The notes beneath the pieces were generated by a model that was given only the letters and a program-made list of their open reading frames with translations, made no database searches and was not told the origin of the DNA. Below, one piece after another: positions 47,660 through 56,180 of a stretch of DNA of 64,000 nt. The stretch spans positions 496,001 to 560,000 of the forward strand of contig NZ_JAULRT010000062.1 in NCBI RefSeq assembly GCF_030518215.1, read 5' to 3'. The stretch's first letter is position 1, and each line of letters opens with the position of its first letter. The stretch comes from Gilvimarinus algae. Lineage in GTDB: Bacteria; Pseudomonadota; Gammaproteobacteria; Pseudomonadales; Cellvibrionaceae. Made by a program: the position numbers and the translations under genes.

Positions 47660-47751
47660 GGGTTGTGCCGGCTCTATTGAGGGGTACGCAACCCGCCCGA
47701 TCCGATGGATGGGCACTAGTTTTTATATTGCTCAAAATTGAGGATATTGCT
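47660..47751 (+). promoter_or_regulatory. ROSE-type RNA thermometer in the hsp20 leader
   Basis: A 5' leader of about 90 nt with three hairpins. Hairpin 1 pairs 47660-47667 (GGGTTGTG) with 47687-47694 (CGCAACCC). Hairpin 2 is around GCCCGATCC/GGATGGGC (47695-47714). The 3' hairpin TTGCTCAAAATTGAGGA (47728-47744) pairs TTGCTC with the ribosome binding site GAGGA. The TTGCT against AGGA pairing with an opposed G-G is the ROSE signature known from ibpA and hspA leaders. Heat should melt it and free the start site. Confidence 0.75.
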
Positions 47752-48243
47752 ATGCGTAATTTTGATTTTTCTCCACTGTATCGTTCTTCCATTGGCTTTG
47801 ATCGAGTCGCCAGTTTGCTCGACTCCCTGTCGCGTACAGAGCAGAGCCAACCCAGTTATCCGCCCTACAACATCGAGTTGACCGGCGAAGATCACTACCG
47901 AATTTCTATGGCCGTGGCTGGTTTTGATCGCAGCGAATTAACCATTGAAGTGAACCAGAACCACCTGACGGTTGCCGGCCAGAAAGCCGCAGACGATGAC
48001 TCGCGCACCTACCTGCACCGAGGGATTGCCGCGCGCAATTTTGAGCGCCGGTTCCAGTTAGCGGATCATGTGCGTGTGGATGCCGCCAACATTGAAAATG
48101 GCTTGCTGCACATTGATCTCGTGCGGGAAGTGCCCGAGTCGGTAAAGCCGCGCACAATTGAAATTGGCAACGCAACAGCTCAGCCGCGTGTCGAGCAGAA
48201 GTCGTCTGAAAATGCCGACAAAGACAGCTCTCAAGCGGCCTAG
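47752..48243 (+). CDS. ibpA: Small heat-shock protein Hsp20 (IbpA family)
   Basis: 163 residues. It begins MRNFDFSPLYRSSIGFDRVASLL as IbpA does. The alpha-crystallin domain follows (YPPYNIELTGEDHYRISMAVAGF ... RGIAARNFERRFQLADHVRV ... NGLLHIDLVREVPE), then a polar tail. It is a holdase that binds unfolded proteins. The ATG at 47752 lies 7 nt after the thermometer AGGA; the longer frame from 47665 is in the leader and is rejected. A terminator follows. Confidence 0.94.
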   Translation: MRNFDFSPLYRSSIGFDRVASLLDSLSRTEQSQPSYPPYNIELTGEDHYRISMAVAGFDRSELTIEVNQNHLTVAGQKAADDDSRTYLHRGIAARNFERRFQLADHVRVDAANIENGLLHIDLVREVPESVKPRTIEIGNATAQPRVEQKSSENADKDSSQAA

Positions 48244-48276
48244 CCTTGCTGCCCTCCCTTTAACCCCCAAGCTTTT

Positions 48277-48302
48277 GTGCCGGCATACGCCGGCACTTTT
48301 TT
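48277..48302 (+). terminator. Rho-independent terminator of hsp20
   Basis: GTGCCGGC, loop ATAC, GCCGGCAC, then six T. It ends only 8 nt before the ATG of the next gene, so that gene depends on read-through or on an internal promoter. Confidence 0.92.
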
Positions 48303-48309
48303 GTTGAGT

Positions 48310-48951
48310 ATGGACAAAATTGCCTGCCCATTGTGTGGCCGCGAGGGGGCTATCCCCTTTTATCGGGATCGCAGACGTGAGTACTGCCGCTGTCGCCAAT
48401 GCCAGTTGGTGTTTGTGCCACCTTCTTTCTATTTAAGTGCCGTGGATGAAAAGGCCGAATACGACCTGCATGAAAACACGGTCGAAGACTCCGGTTATCG
48501 GCGCTTTTTGCAGCGCGCACTATCGCCACTGTTACCGAAGTTGCGGCCGGGGATGACCGGGCTGGATTTTGGTTGTGGCCCTGCTCCCGCGCTACAAGCA
48601 ATGCTTTGCGAGCAGGGATTTGACGTGAGCGTGTACGATGTTTTCTACGCGCCCGAGTCCGCTGCCCTTGCAAGGACTTACGATTTTATTACGGCCACCG
48701 AAGTGGTCGAGCATCTGCATGATCCTGCGAGTGAGTTGGAGCGTCTTTGGCGGCAGTTGCGCTCTGGCGGTTGGCTCCTGTTGATGACTAAGCGGGTGCT
48801 AGACGTTGAGGCTTTTGCCAGCTGGCATTATAAAAACGATCCTACGCATGTGTGCTTTTTCAGTGAGGCGACCTTTGCCTGGTTGGCAAACCGGTGGTGC
48901 GCCACTTTGGAAATCGCAGGCGCAGATGTGGTGTTGCTGGGCAAAGCTTAG
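48310..48951 (+). CDS. Class I SAM-dependent methyltransferase with N-terminal zinc ribbon
   Basis: 213 residues. An N-terminal CPLC...CRCRQC (residues 5-8 and about 29-34) resembles a rubredoxin-like zinc knuckle. The SAM motif I is LDFGCGPAPALQAML, and TATEVVEHLHDP is the post-II motif. The C-terminus has MTKRVLDVEAFASWHYKNDPTHVCFFS, typical of small methyltransferases found next to stress genes in marine Gammaproteobacteria. The substrate is unknown. An earlier ATG at 48277 lies in the terminator stem and is rejected. Confidence 0.85.
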   Translation: MDKIACPLCGREGAIPFYRDRRREYCRCRQCQLVFVPPSFYLSAVDEKAEYDLHENTVEDSGYRRFLQRALSPLLPKLRPGMTGLDFGCGPAPALQAMLCEQGFDVSVYDVFYAPESAALARTYDFITATEVVEHLHDPASELERLWRQLRSGGWLLLMTKRVLDVEAFASWHYKNDPTHVCFFSEATFAWLANRWCATLEIAGADVVLLGKA

Positions 48952-48987
48952 TGGCGTTCCAAACGCTCTGTGGCAGTTGGAAAGGCG

Positions 48988-49983
48988 TCAACTGGTTCGA
49001 AAGAGTTTGGCCCTGACGGTTGAGCGATAATCACTGGGTGTGGTGTCGAGCTGGCTCTTAAACAATTCAGTGAAATAGGTGGTGTCCTGATAACCCGTGC
49101 GCTCGGCGATTTCCGCAATGGACAAGTTGCTGGTTTTCAAAAGATCCTTCGCGGTATTGATGCGGGTGCGGCGCAAGTACGCCAAAGGTGTGCTACCGGT
49201 GGCGCTTTTGAAGCGGCGGTTTAGGGTGCGGGTACTCATATCAAAGCGCTTGGCCAGAGTGCTCATAGTAATGTTTCTGGCGTAGTTGTCCCTGAGCCAC
49301 ATTTGTACCTGGACGATTTGCTCATCCGGGTGCGGGTGATCGGCGTCTTCATAGTAGGCCATGCTTTCGTAGGAGCGGCGTATTTCGTGAGAAAAGTGGC
49401 GCTCGACGTGTGAGGCAAGCGAGCGATCCAAAAACCTGCCAATAAAATGCACGGTCAGGTCAGCAAGCGAGTTGACACTCGCCGCGCAATAGACGCGCCC
49501 GGCCTGGGTGATAAAGTGTTGGCGCTTTAAATCCACATTGGGATAATCCTTTTGAAACTGGTCAAAGTAATGCCAGTGGGTTGTCGCTACCCGGCCGTCC
49601 AGAAGTCCGGCCTCGGCCATAAAGCAGCAGCCCGTGCTCACGGCGCAAAGAATGGCACCCTGCTGGTGGCACTCTCGCAGCCACTGGATCAGCGGTTGCG
49701 AACGTTGCAGTGTCGGGCGCGGGTTTCGCCAAAGCGCCGGAAGGTAAATGATATCGCTGTCCCTGGCCTGCTCCAGGCTGAGCTCCGGCTGCCAAGTGAA
49801 TCCATGCGGCCCTTGTGGCACCGCAGCATCGATAGACGCGGTTCTAATCTCTAGGCGGGGCGATGCTTTTTTGTCTCTGCGGGCACTGGCGAGCGAGGCG
49901 GTGTGCAGCATCTCCATGGGCAGCACGGTGCCTGTGGCCAGCATGTTGTCAGTGAGGATAAAGGTGATCTTCGTGGTTTCCAT
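48988..49983 (-). CDS. GlxA-type AraC family transcriptional regulator
   Basis: 331 residues. An N-terminal DJ-1/PfpI amidase-like domain (ITFILTDNMLATGTVLPMEML..., SDIIYLPALW, AILCAVSTGCCFMAEAGLLDG) is fused to a C-terminal AraC helix-turn-helix pair (NITMSTLAKRFDMSTRTLNRRFK, SIAEIAERTGYQDTTYFTELFK). It is divergent from fabY, so fabY may be a target. The inducer is unknown. Confidence 0.9.
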   Translation of the reverse strand: METTKITFILTDNMLATGTVLPMEMLHTASLASARRDKKASPRLEIRTASIDAAVPQGPHGFTWQPELSLEQARDSDIIYLPALWRNPRPTLQRSQPLIQWLRECHQQGAILCAVSTGCCFMAEAGLLDGRVATTHWHYFDQFQKDYPNVDLKRQHFITQAGRVYCAASVNSLADLTVHFIGRFLDRSLASHVERHFSHEIRRSYESMAYYEDADHPHPDEQIVQVQMWLRDNYARNITMSTLAKRFDMSTRTLNRRFKSATGSTPLAYLRRTRINTAKDLLKTSNLSIAEIAERTGYQDTTYFTELFKSQLDTTPSDYRSTVRAKLFRTS

Positions 49984-50121
49984 GGCTATCGCGAGGGTGA
50001 AGCGTGTGATGGCCAGAATACCATAGGTTTTGTCTTAAATGTCCCTGACGGTTGCCGCGCCATGGCTCTACACTCTCAGACCTTCGATCACGTCCCCCGA
50101 GTTAAACAGCTGGAGAGCAAG

Positions 50122-52020
50122 ATGTCCCGATTGCCCGTTATTGTTGGTTTTGGCGGTTACAACGCCGCGGGGCGCAGTTCGGGGCATCACGCCTTTCGGC
50201 GCATGGTTATCGAAAGCCTGCCTGCCAAAGAGCGCCAGGAAACTCTGGCCGCGCTCGGCGTAATGATGGGGATCATCCGCTTTCAGGAAGGGCAGTGGCG
50301 CGATGAAACCGGCGAAAGCCTAAGTCTTGCAGCTATTGAGACGCGCCACGGTCAAGCCATACTGGATGGCAGTCTGATTCGTCGCATAGACACCTCTTTT
50401 TTTGACGTGGATTCTGCCGCCTGGCAGAAATCGGCGAGTCTGGGCGGTGAGACTGAGACCCAGACGTTTATCCTCAAGGCGCGCGACTTGCCAGAACCTG
50501 TGCCCGCCAATTGGCAGGTGACAGAGCTTGAGGGGCGCAAGGTCAAAGTCGAGGTCACCGGCCCCGTGGAGGTAAAGCTCGATAGCTACCGGGACATCCC
50601 GGTGAAATCTGCCGGGCAACTGCCGGCGGGGTTTGACCCGGCTCAGTTGTACAACGCGCGCTTTCATCCCCGCGCCTTGCAGCTGGCGGTGATCGCCGCC
50701 TCGGATGCGGTGCGCTCTTTGGGTATTGCCTGGGAGGCCGTGGCGGCCAGTGTCAAGCCGGACGAGGTGGGCGTTTACGCCAGCAACGTCATGAGTCAGA
50801 TGGATGAAGACGGCTTTGGCGGTCTCCTGCAGGCGCGCCTGCGGGGCGGGCGGGTCACCACCAAGCAGTGCCCGCTTGGTCTCAACAGTATGCCGGCGGA
50901 TTTCGTCAACGCTTATATCTTGGGCAGTGTAGGGCATACGGGGGCGATAGCCGGTGCCTGCGCGTCTTTTCTTTACAACCTGCGCTCGGCGCTGGAGGAC
51001 ATCACCAGTGGCCGCTGCCGTGTGGCGGTGGTGGGTAACGCCGAGGCGCCCATAACCCAAGAAATAATCGATGGCTACGCCACCATGGGCGCTTTGGCCA
51101 GCGAAGACAAACTGAAAAAAATCGATGGCAGCGATAGCACCGATCCGCGTCGCTCCAGCCGGCCGTTTGGTGATAACTGCGGGTTTACCATCGCCGAATC
51201 CGGCCAGTATGTCGTGCTGATGGACGATGCGCTGGCGCTGGAGTTGGGGGCGGATATTCACGGGGCGGTGAACGATGTGTTCATCAACGCCGATGGCTTT
51301 AAAAAATCTATCTCGGCTCCAGGGCCGGGCAATCACATTACCTTTGCCAAGGCTGTGGCCTCGGCGCGCGCTATTGTTGGCGATGAGGTCATCCGCCGGC
51401 GCTCTATGATTCATGCGCACGGCTCCAGCACGCCGCAGAATCGGGTGACAGAGTCGCAGATATTCGACCAGATTGGCGCTTACTTCGGTATTGAAAGCTG
51501 GCCTGTTGCGGCCATTAAGGCCTATGTGGGCCACTCCTTGTCGCCTGCCAGTGCCGATCAGTTGATTGCCAGCCTGGGCACTTTTAAGTACGGCATAGTG
51601 CCGGGCATCAAGACCATTGACCGGGTGGCGGAGGATGTCTTCAGCGATCGCTTGCATATTCCCGTCACCGATTACACCCCCCAAGAGCCCATAGATGTGG
51701 CCTTTTTGAACTCCAAAGGCTTTGGTGGCAACAATGCCACTGCCAGTGTGCTCTCGCCGCGGGTGGTCGAGGCCATGCTTGAAAAGCGCTATGGCGGTGC
51801 GGTATACGCCCGCTACGCGGCCAAGCGCGAGGCGACCCGGGCGGCGGCGCAGGCCTATGACGAAGCGGCAGCGAGAGGCGAGTTTGCGACCATTTATCAG
51901 TTTGGCGAGGGCCTTATCGATGAAAGTCAGATACGCCTGGAAAACGGCGAGCTGCGTCTGCCGGGCTTTGCTCAAAGCATTAATCTCGATTTGCCCAACC
52001 GCTTTGAGGATATGGTCTAG
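50122..52020 (+). CDS. fabY: Beta-ketoacyl-ACP synthase FabY
   Basis: 632 residues. MSRLPVIVGFGGYNAAGRSSGHHAF and overall length match FabY of Pseudomonas aeruginosa, which starts fatty acid synthesis from acetyl-CoA and malonyl-ACP. The thiolase fold has the catalytic cysteine in AGACASFLYNLRSA and histidines in IHAHGSSTPQNR and KAYVGHSLSPASADQ. The ATG at 50122 with GGAGAGCAAG upstream is preferred; the open frame extends further up without family similarity. Confidence 0.93.
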   Translation: MSRLPVIVGFGGYNAAGRSSGHHAFRRMVIESLPAKERQETLAALGVMMGIIRFQEGQWRDETGESLSLAAIETRHGQAILDGSLIRRIDTSFFDVDSAAWQKSASLGGETETQTFILKARDLPEPVPANWQVTELEGRKVKVEVTGPVEVKLDSYRDIPVKSAGQLPAGFDPAQLYNARFHPRALQLAVIAASDAVRSLGIAWEAVAASVKPDEVGVYASNVMSQMDEDGFGGLLQARLRGGRVTTKQCPLGLNSMPADFVNAYILGSVGHTGAIAGACASFLYNLRSALEDITSGRCRVAVVGNAEAPITQEIIDGYATMGALASEDKLKKIDGSDSTDPRRSSRPFGDNCGFTIAESGQYVVLMDDALALELGADIHGAVNDVFINADGFKKSISAPGPGNHITFAKAVASARAIVGDEVIRRRSMIHAHGSSTPQNRVTESQIFDQIGAYFGIESWPVAAIKAYVGHSLSPASADQLIASLGTFKYGIVPGIKTIDRVAEDVFSDRLHIPVTDYTPQEPIDVAFLNSKGFGGNNATASVLSPRVVEAMLEKRYGGAVYARYAAKREATRAAAQAYDEAAARGEFATIYQFGEGLIDESQIRLENGELRLPGFAQSINLDLPNRFEDMV

Positions 52021-52051
52021 CCGGATCTGCACAAAACTCGCGCAGCAAAGC

Positions 52052-52080
52052 TATACAAACCCAGATCTTTCCCTTAGAAT
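52052..52080 (+). promoter_or_regulatory. Candidate sigma-70 promoter of the rpsP operon
   Basis: TATACA (52052-52057), 17 nt, TAGAAT (52075-52080), followed by a GC-rich ACGGCGCC discriminator. It lies 93 nt before rpsP. Confidence 0.45.
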
Positions 52081-52173
52081 ACGGCGCCTTTCGCAACCGG
52101 ATAGAGTCCGGTCGCTTGCAACAGTTAATCGCGGGCAGGCGCAGCCTGTCCGCACAACCACAGGAAAGTATCA

Positions 52174-52413
52174 ATGGTAACTATTCGTCTGTCACGTGGT
52201 GGTTCTAAGAAGCGTCCTTTTTACCACCTGACCGTAACCGACAGCCGCAGTGCACGTAACGGCCGCTTTATCGAGCGTGTGGGCTTTTTCAACCCCATCG
52301 CCCGCGGTCAGGAAGAGCGCCTGCGCGTGGATCAAGAGCGTGTAAACTACTGGGTTGGCCAGGGCGCGCAGTTGAGTGAGCGCGTTGCCAAGCTGGTTAA
52401 AGAAGCCGCTTAA
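52174..52413 (+). CDS. rpsP: Ribosomal protein bS16
   Basis: 79 residues, [25 protein letters not shown]..., complete. It leads the rpsP-rimM-trmD-rplS operon. Confidence 0.98.
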   Translation: MVTIRLSRGGSKKRPFYHLTVTDSRSARNGRFIERVGFFNPIARGQEERLRVDQERVNYWVGQGAQLSERVAKLVKEAA

Positions 52414-52427
52414 TCGCTGCTTGCCCG

Positions 52428-52967
52428 ATGTCGGCGGGATCTTCCAATCTGGTAGATGTTGGGCGCATAAGCGCGGTGTTTGGCGTAAAGGGCTGGGTCA
52501 AAGTTCAGTCGTTTACCGAGCCGGCGGAAAACCTGTTTGACTACGCCCCCTGGTGGTTAAAAACCGCTCACGGGGTAAAAACAGTCGAAATAGACGAGGC
52601 AAAGCCCCACGGTAAGGGCTTTGTCGCCCATCTGAAAGGGGTGGATGACCGCGACTTGGCGGCCAGCTATGCGGGCCTAACCATCGCGGTTGAACGGAAT
52701 TTGCTGCCCGAGCTTGAGACCGGTGAATTTTACTGGCACCAGCTCCAGGGTTTGAGCGTAATTAGCCGCTTTGAGAGTGGTGAGTATCGTCTGGGGCGAG
52801 TGGCCCGCCTGCTGGAAACCGGAGCCAACGATGTGTTGGTGGTGGCAGCCGATGCGGACAGCGTGGATGAGCGCGAGCGCCTGATTCCCTATGTGCCGGA
52901 GCAGTATGTGGTCGATATCGACCTGGCAGCGGGCACCATGATCGTGGATTGGGATCCGGAATTCTGA
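52428..52967 (+). CDS. rimM: Ribosome maturation factor RimM
   Basis: 179 residues. The RimM barrel starts VDVGRISAVFGVKGWVKVQSFTEP; the PRC-like domain has GEFYWHQLQGLSV and ETGANDVLVVAAD, and the end reads LIPYVPEQYVVDIDLAAGTMIVDWD. It assists 16S rRNA 3' domain assembly with S19. Confidence 0.97.
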   Translation: MSAGSSNLVDVGRISAVFGVKGWVKVQSFTEPAENLFDYAPWWLKTAHGVKTVEIDEAKPHGKGFVAHLKGVDDRDLAASYAGLTIAVERNLLPELETGEFYWHQLQGLSVISRFESGEYRLGRVARLLETGANDVLVVAADADSVDERERLIPYVPEQYVVDIDLAAGTMIVDWDPEF

Positions 52968-52991
52968 CCACAGGGTAACCCAGGAGCCAGT

Positions 52992-53765
52992 GTGAGCGCT
53001 GATTTAAGCGGACATTCACCGCTGAAAATAGCCGTGGTTACGCTCTTCCCGGAAATGTTTCAGGCGGTGCGTGACAGTGGCATTACCGCGCGCGCTGTGA
53101 AAGAGGGGCGTGTTGCTATCGAGTGCTGGAATCCGCGAGATTTCACCACTGACAAGCATCGCACGGTCGACGACCGCCCTTACGGTGGTGGCCCGGGAAT
53201 GTTGATGAAAGTCCAGCCTCTGGCCGATGCGGTGGCAAGTGCTAAGGCCTGGACGGGCGAGGCCCGAGTGATTTACCTGTCGCCACAGGGGCGGGTTTTC
53301 CATCAGGCCGCCGCCAGAGATATGGCCCTCGGCGGCAACCTGATATTGCTTGCCGGGCGCTATGAAGGCATAGACGAGCGCCTGATTGAGGCGGTCGTGG
53401 ATGAAGAGTGGTCCATTGGCGATTATGTCTTGTCCGGCGGTGAGTTGCCGGCCATGGTGCTGATGGATGCGGTGATACGGCTTTTGCCTGGTGCGCTGGG
53501 CGACAAGCAGTCGGCGGTAGAGGACTCTTTTACCGATGGCTTGCTGGATCACCCACACTATACGCGCCCAGAGGCGCTCGAAGGTGTGGCGGTTCCCGAC
53601 GTCTTGCTCTCGGGAGATCATGAAAAAATTCGGCGCTGGCGCCTGAAACAGGCGTTGGGGCGGACCTGGCTGAGAAGGCCAGATTTGTTGCAACAAAAAG
53701 ACTTAACCGAGGAGCAGCAGGTGCTGCTGACGGACTTTCGTCGGGACCTTAATGACTCACTCTAG
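52992..53765 (+). CDS. trmD: tRNA (guanine(37)-N1)-methyltransferase
   Basis: 257 residues, SPOUT family. [53 protein letters not shown] and [16 protein letters not shown] form the trefoil-knot SAM site. A GTG start at 52992 with AGGAGCCAG upstream. It prevents +1 frameshifting by modifying G37. Confidence 0.97.
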   Translation: MSADLSGHSPLKIAVVTLFPEMFQAVRDSGITARAVKEGRVAIECWNPRDFTTDKHRTVDDRPYGGGPGMLMKVQPLADAVASAKAWTGEARVIYLSPQGRVFHQAAARDMALGGNLILLAGRYEGIDERLIEAVVDEEWSIGDYVLSGGELPAMVLMDAVIRLLPGALGDKQSAVEDSFTDGLLDHPHYTRPEALEGVAVPDVLLSGDHEKIRRWRLKQALGRTWLRRPDLLQQKDLTEEQQVLLTDFRRDLNDSL

Positions 53766-53797
53766 CTGTGAAGCTACAGACTCTCAGGAGAAACGAG

Positions 53798-54151
53798 ATG
53801 ACCAACAAAATCATTCAAGAGCTCGAAAACGAACAGCTCAAAAAAGACGTACCTGATTTTTCCCCAGGCGACACCGTTGTGGTGCAGGTAAAAGTGACCG
53901 AGGGTAACCGCGAGCGTCTTCAGGCGTACGAAGGTGTGGTAATCGCCAAGCGTAACCGTGGACTTAACTCTGCTTTTACCGTGCGTAAGATTTCTCACGG
54001 TGTTGGTGTAGAGCGTACCTTCCAGACTCACAGCCGCCAGGTGGACAGCATTGCTGTTAAGCGTCGCGGTGATGTGCGTCAGGCCAAGCTTTACTACCTG
54101 CGTGATCTGACCGGTAAGGCGGCTCGCATCAAGGAAAAGCTGGGCGCCTAA
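53798..54151 (+). CDS. rplS: Ribosomal protein bL19
   Basis: 117 residues, [21 protein letters not shown]..., complete. The ATG at 53798 is preferred over 53768. It ends the operon with a strong terminator. Confidence 0.98.
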   Translation: MTNKIIQELENEQLKKDVPDFSPGDTVVVQVKVTEGNRERLQAYEGVVIAKRNRGLNSAFTVRKISHGVGVERTFQTHSRQVDSIAVKRRGDVRQAKLYYLRDLTGKAARIKEKLGA

Positions 54152-54167
54152 TCGCGTTTGGCAAGAC

Positions 54168-54204
54168 AAAAAGCCGGTGCAGCACGCTGCACCGGCTTTT
54201 TTTG
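54168..54204 (+). terminator. Rho-independent terminator of the rpsP operon
   Basis: AGCCGGTGCAG, loop CACG, CTGCACCGGCT with flanking A/T pairs and a T-rich run (stem about 54168-54200). Confidence 0.93.
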
Positions 54205-54261
54205 TTTTTGCCAACCGAGCTCTGAGATGCCCATAATGAACCTCAAAGGGCTCGGACGACA

Positions 54262-55161
54262 ATGACAGCGCCACATCACATACAAATTCAATCCTATCTT
54301 GACAGTCTCTGGCTGGAAAAGGGGCTCTCCGCTCATACCCGAGACAGCTATGGCCGCGACCTCAAGGCTTTTGGCCGTTGGCTCGAGGAGAGGGGCACCT
54401 GTGAACTCAACGCCGTTGAGCAAGAGCAGGTTATGGCCTATCTCGCCTGGCGTCACTCCCAGCACTATTCAAGCCGGTCCACGGCCAGGCTGCTCTCCTG
54501 CCTGCGCGGTTACTATCGGTATCAGATCCGCGAGGGCAAGCTGACGGCGGACCCTATAGCCGCCATTGATAACCCCAAGCTGCCACGCGCACTGCCCAAA
54601 CTTTTGACCGAGGCGGATGTCGAAGCTTTGCTTGGCGCACCCGATACTGATGATGCGATTGGCCTGCGGGATCGGGCGATGCTTGAGTTGCTCTACGCCT
54701 GCGGCCTGCGGGTGTCTGAGTTAACGGGTCTAACCCTGGCCATGTTGAATTTGCGCCAGGGCGTGGTTCGGGTTGTGGGCAAAGGCAGTAAGGAGCGGTT
54801 GGTGCCGCTGGGGGAGGAGGCGAGTCACTGGCTCAATCGTTATTTGCAGGGTGGGCGAGCGCAATTGCTGGGTAATAAGCCCGTGGATACACTCTTTCCC
54901 AGTACCCGTGGCGGCCAGATGACGCGTCAGACCTTTTGGCACAGAATAAAGCACTGGGCCCGGGTGGCGGGGATCGAAAAGCCGCTTTCGCCCCATACGC
55001 TGCGCCACGCCTTTGCCACCCACCTGCTGAATCACGGCGCCGACTTGCGGGTGGTTCAGCTGTTGCTGGGACACAGTGATTTGTCGACCACGCAGATCTA
55101 CACCCATGTAGCTCAGGCCAGAATGCAGTCTCTGCACCGCCAGCACCATCCGCGTGGCTGA
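54262..55161 (+). CDS. xerD: Tyrosine recombinase XerD
   Basis: 299 residues. It acts with XerC at dif to resolve chromosome dimers. The N-terminal SAM-like domain (YLDSLWLEKGLSAHTRDSYGRDL) is followed by a catalytic domain with R in YACGLRVSELTGL, K in GKGSKERLVPLG, HTLRHAFATHLL, LLGHSDLSTTQIYTH (H and nucleophile Y). The XerD rather than XerC identity is supported by the dsbC-hom-thrC-recJ neighbours. Confidence 0.95.
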   Translation: MTAPHHIQIQSYLDSLWLEKGLSAHTRDSYGRDLKAFGRWLEERGTCELNAVEQEQVMAYLAWRHSQHYSSRSTARLLSCLRGYYRYQIREGKLTADPIAAIDNPKLPRALPKLLTEADVEALLGAPDTDDAIGLRDRAMLELLYACGLRVSELTGLTLAMLNLRQGVVRVVGKGSKERLVPLGEEASHWLNRYLQGGRAQLLGNKPVDTLFPSTRGGQMTRQTFWHRIKHWARVAGIEKPLSPHTLRHAFATHLLNHGADLRVVQLLLGHSDLSTTQIYTHVAQARMQSLHRQHHPRG

Positions 55162-55232
55162 GGCTTTAACCTTATCTTGTGTTAAACTGCGTGGCCTTAA
55201 TTGGCTATCGCCGGAATGAAAGAGACGTAGTT

Positions 55233-56036
55233 ATGATTTTGACCGCTGTTCGCTCCTGCCTGCTCTGCCTTGCCTTCTGGGCTGTTACCGCCGGTGCGCA
55301 GGACGCTGCTGAAACCGAGTCCTCGCCCAGTGCGGTACAAACGCCTGAGCAAACCATCACCGCCAAGCTCAATAAAATCACCGGCGGCGCCCCTCTGGGT
55401 GATATTCGCCCCTCGGTGATTGACGGTTTGTACAATGTGCAGATCATCGGTGGGCCGGCCGTGATGATTACCGGTGACGGTCAGCACGTGATTATGGGTG
55501 ACATGTACGAGGTAACGGACGGCGGTTTGGCCCCCATTCAGGACCCCTACTTGCTCAATGCTCGCAAGGACTTTGTTGCCAGCCTGAAAGAGGGTGATAC
55601 CATCAATTTTGCCCCCGAGGGTGAAACCAAGCACGTCGCCTATGTATTTACTGACGTGGATTGCGGCTATTGCCGTCGGCTCCACACTCAAATGCACAGC
55701 TACCGCGAGCGCGGCGAGAAAAAGCCCGGCTACAACGATTTGGGTATTGAAATTCGCTATCTCGCCTTTCCGCGCGCCGGTGCGAACAGCCCCTCAGCGG
55801 CCAAACTCGAAAGCGCTTGGTGTGCGAAGGACCCGGTAGCGGCCCTGGACAAGCTTAAGAACCTTGAGCAAGTCGAGCCTGCTACTTGCGACAGCGCCCC
55901 GATTGAACACCAGTACGTAAAAGGTGGCGAGCTCGGGGTGAACGCAACACCGACGATTCTCTTGCCCGATGGCCGCCTTTTTGTCGGCTTTCAGTCACCG
56001 GATCGCTTGCTGGAAAGCATCGAACAGGGCCAGTAA
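55233..56036 (+). CDS. dsbC: Periplasmic disulfide isomerase DsbC
   Basis: 267 residues. The signal peptide (LLCLAFWAVTAGA) precedes an N-terminal dimerisation domain (KITGGAPLGDIRPSVIDGLYNVQI) and a thioredoxin fold with the CGYC active site in DVDCGYCRRLH and cis-Pro in VNATPTILLPDGR. The ATG at 55233 is chosen over 55179. Confidence 0.93.
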   Translation: MILTAVRSCLLCLAFWAVTAGAQDAAETESSPSAVQTPEQTITAKLNKITGGAPLGDIRPSVIDGLYNVQIIGGPAVMITGDGQHVIMGDMYEVTDGGLAPIQDPYLLNARKDFVASLKEGDTINFAPEGETKHVAYVFTDVDCGYCRRLHTQMHSYRERGEKKPGYNDLGIEIRYLAFPRAGANSPSAAKLESAWCAKDPVAALDKLKNLEQVEPATCDSAPIEHQYVKGGELGVNATPTILLPDGRLFVGFQSPDRLLESIEQGQ

Positions 56037-56180
56037 ACTGCCCGGAGTCTGCCAGCCCCTGCGCTATGCTAGGCGCCTGTTAGGCTCCGGAAACCCCAAA
56101 AGGCACCCCTAATTGACAGCAACCTTCCGCCTGAGTAAGGTTGCCGTCTTTTCTATATACAGACTCCATAAGAGGAATCA

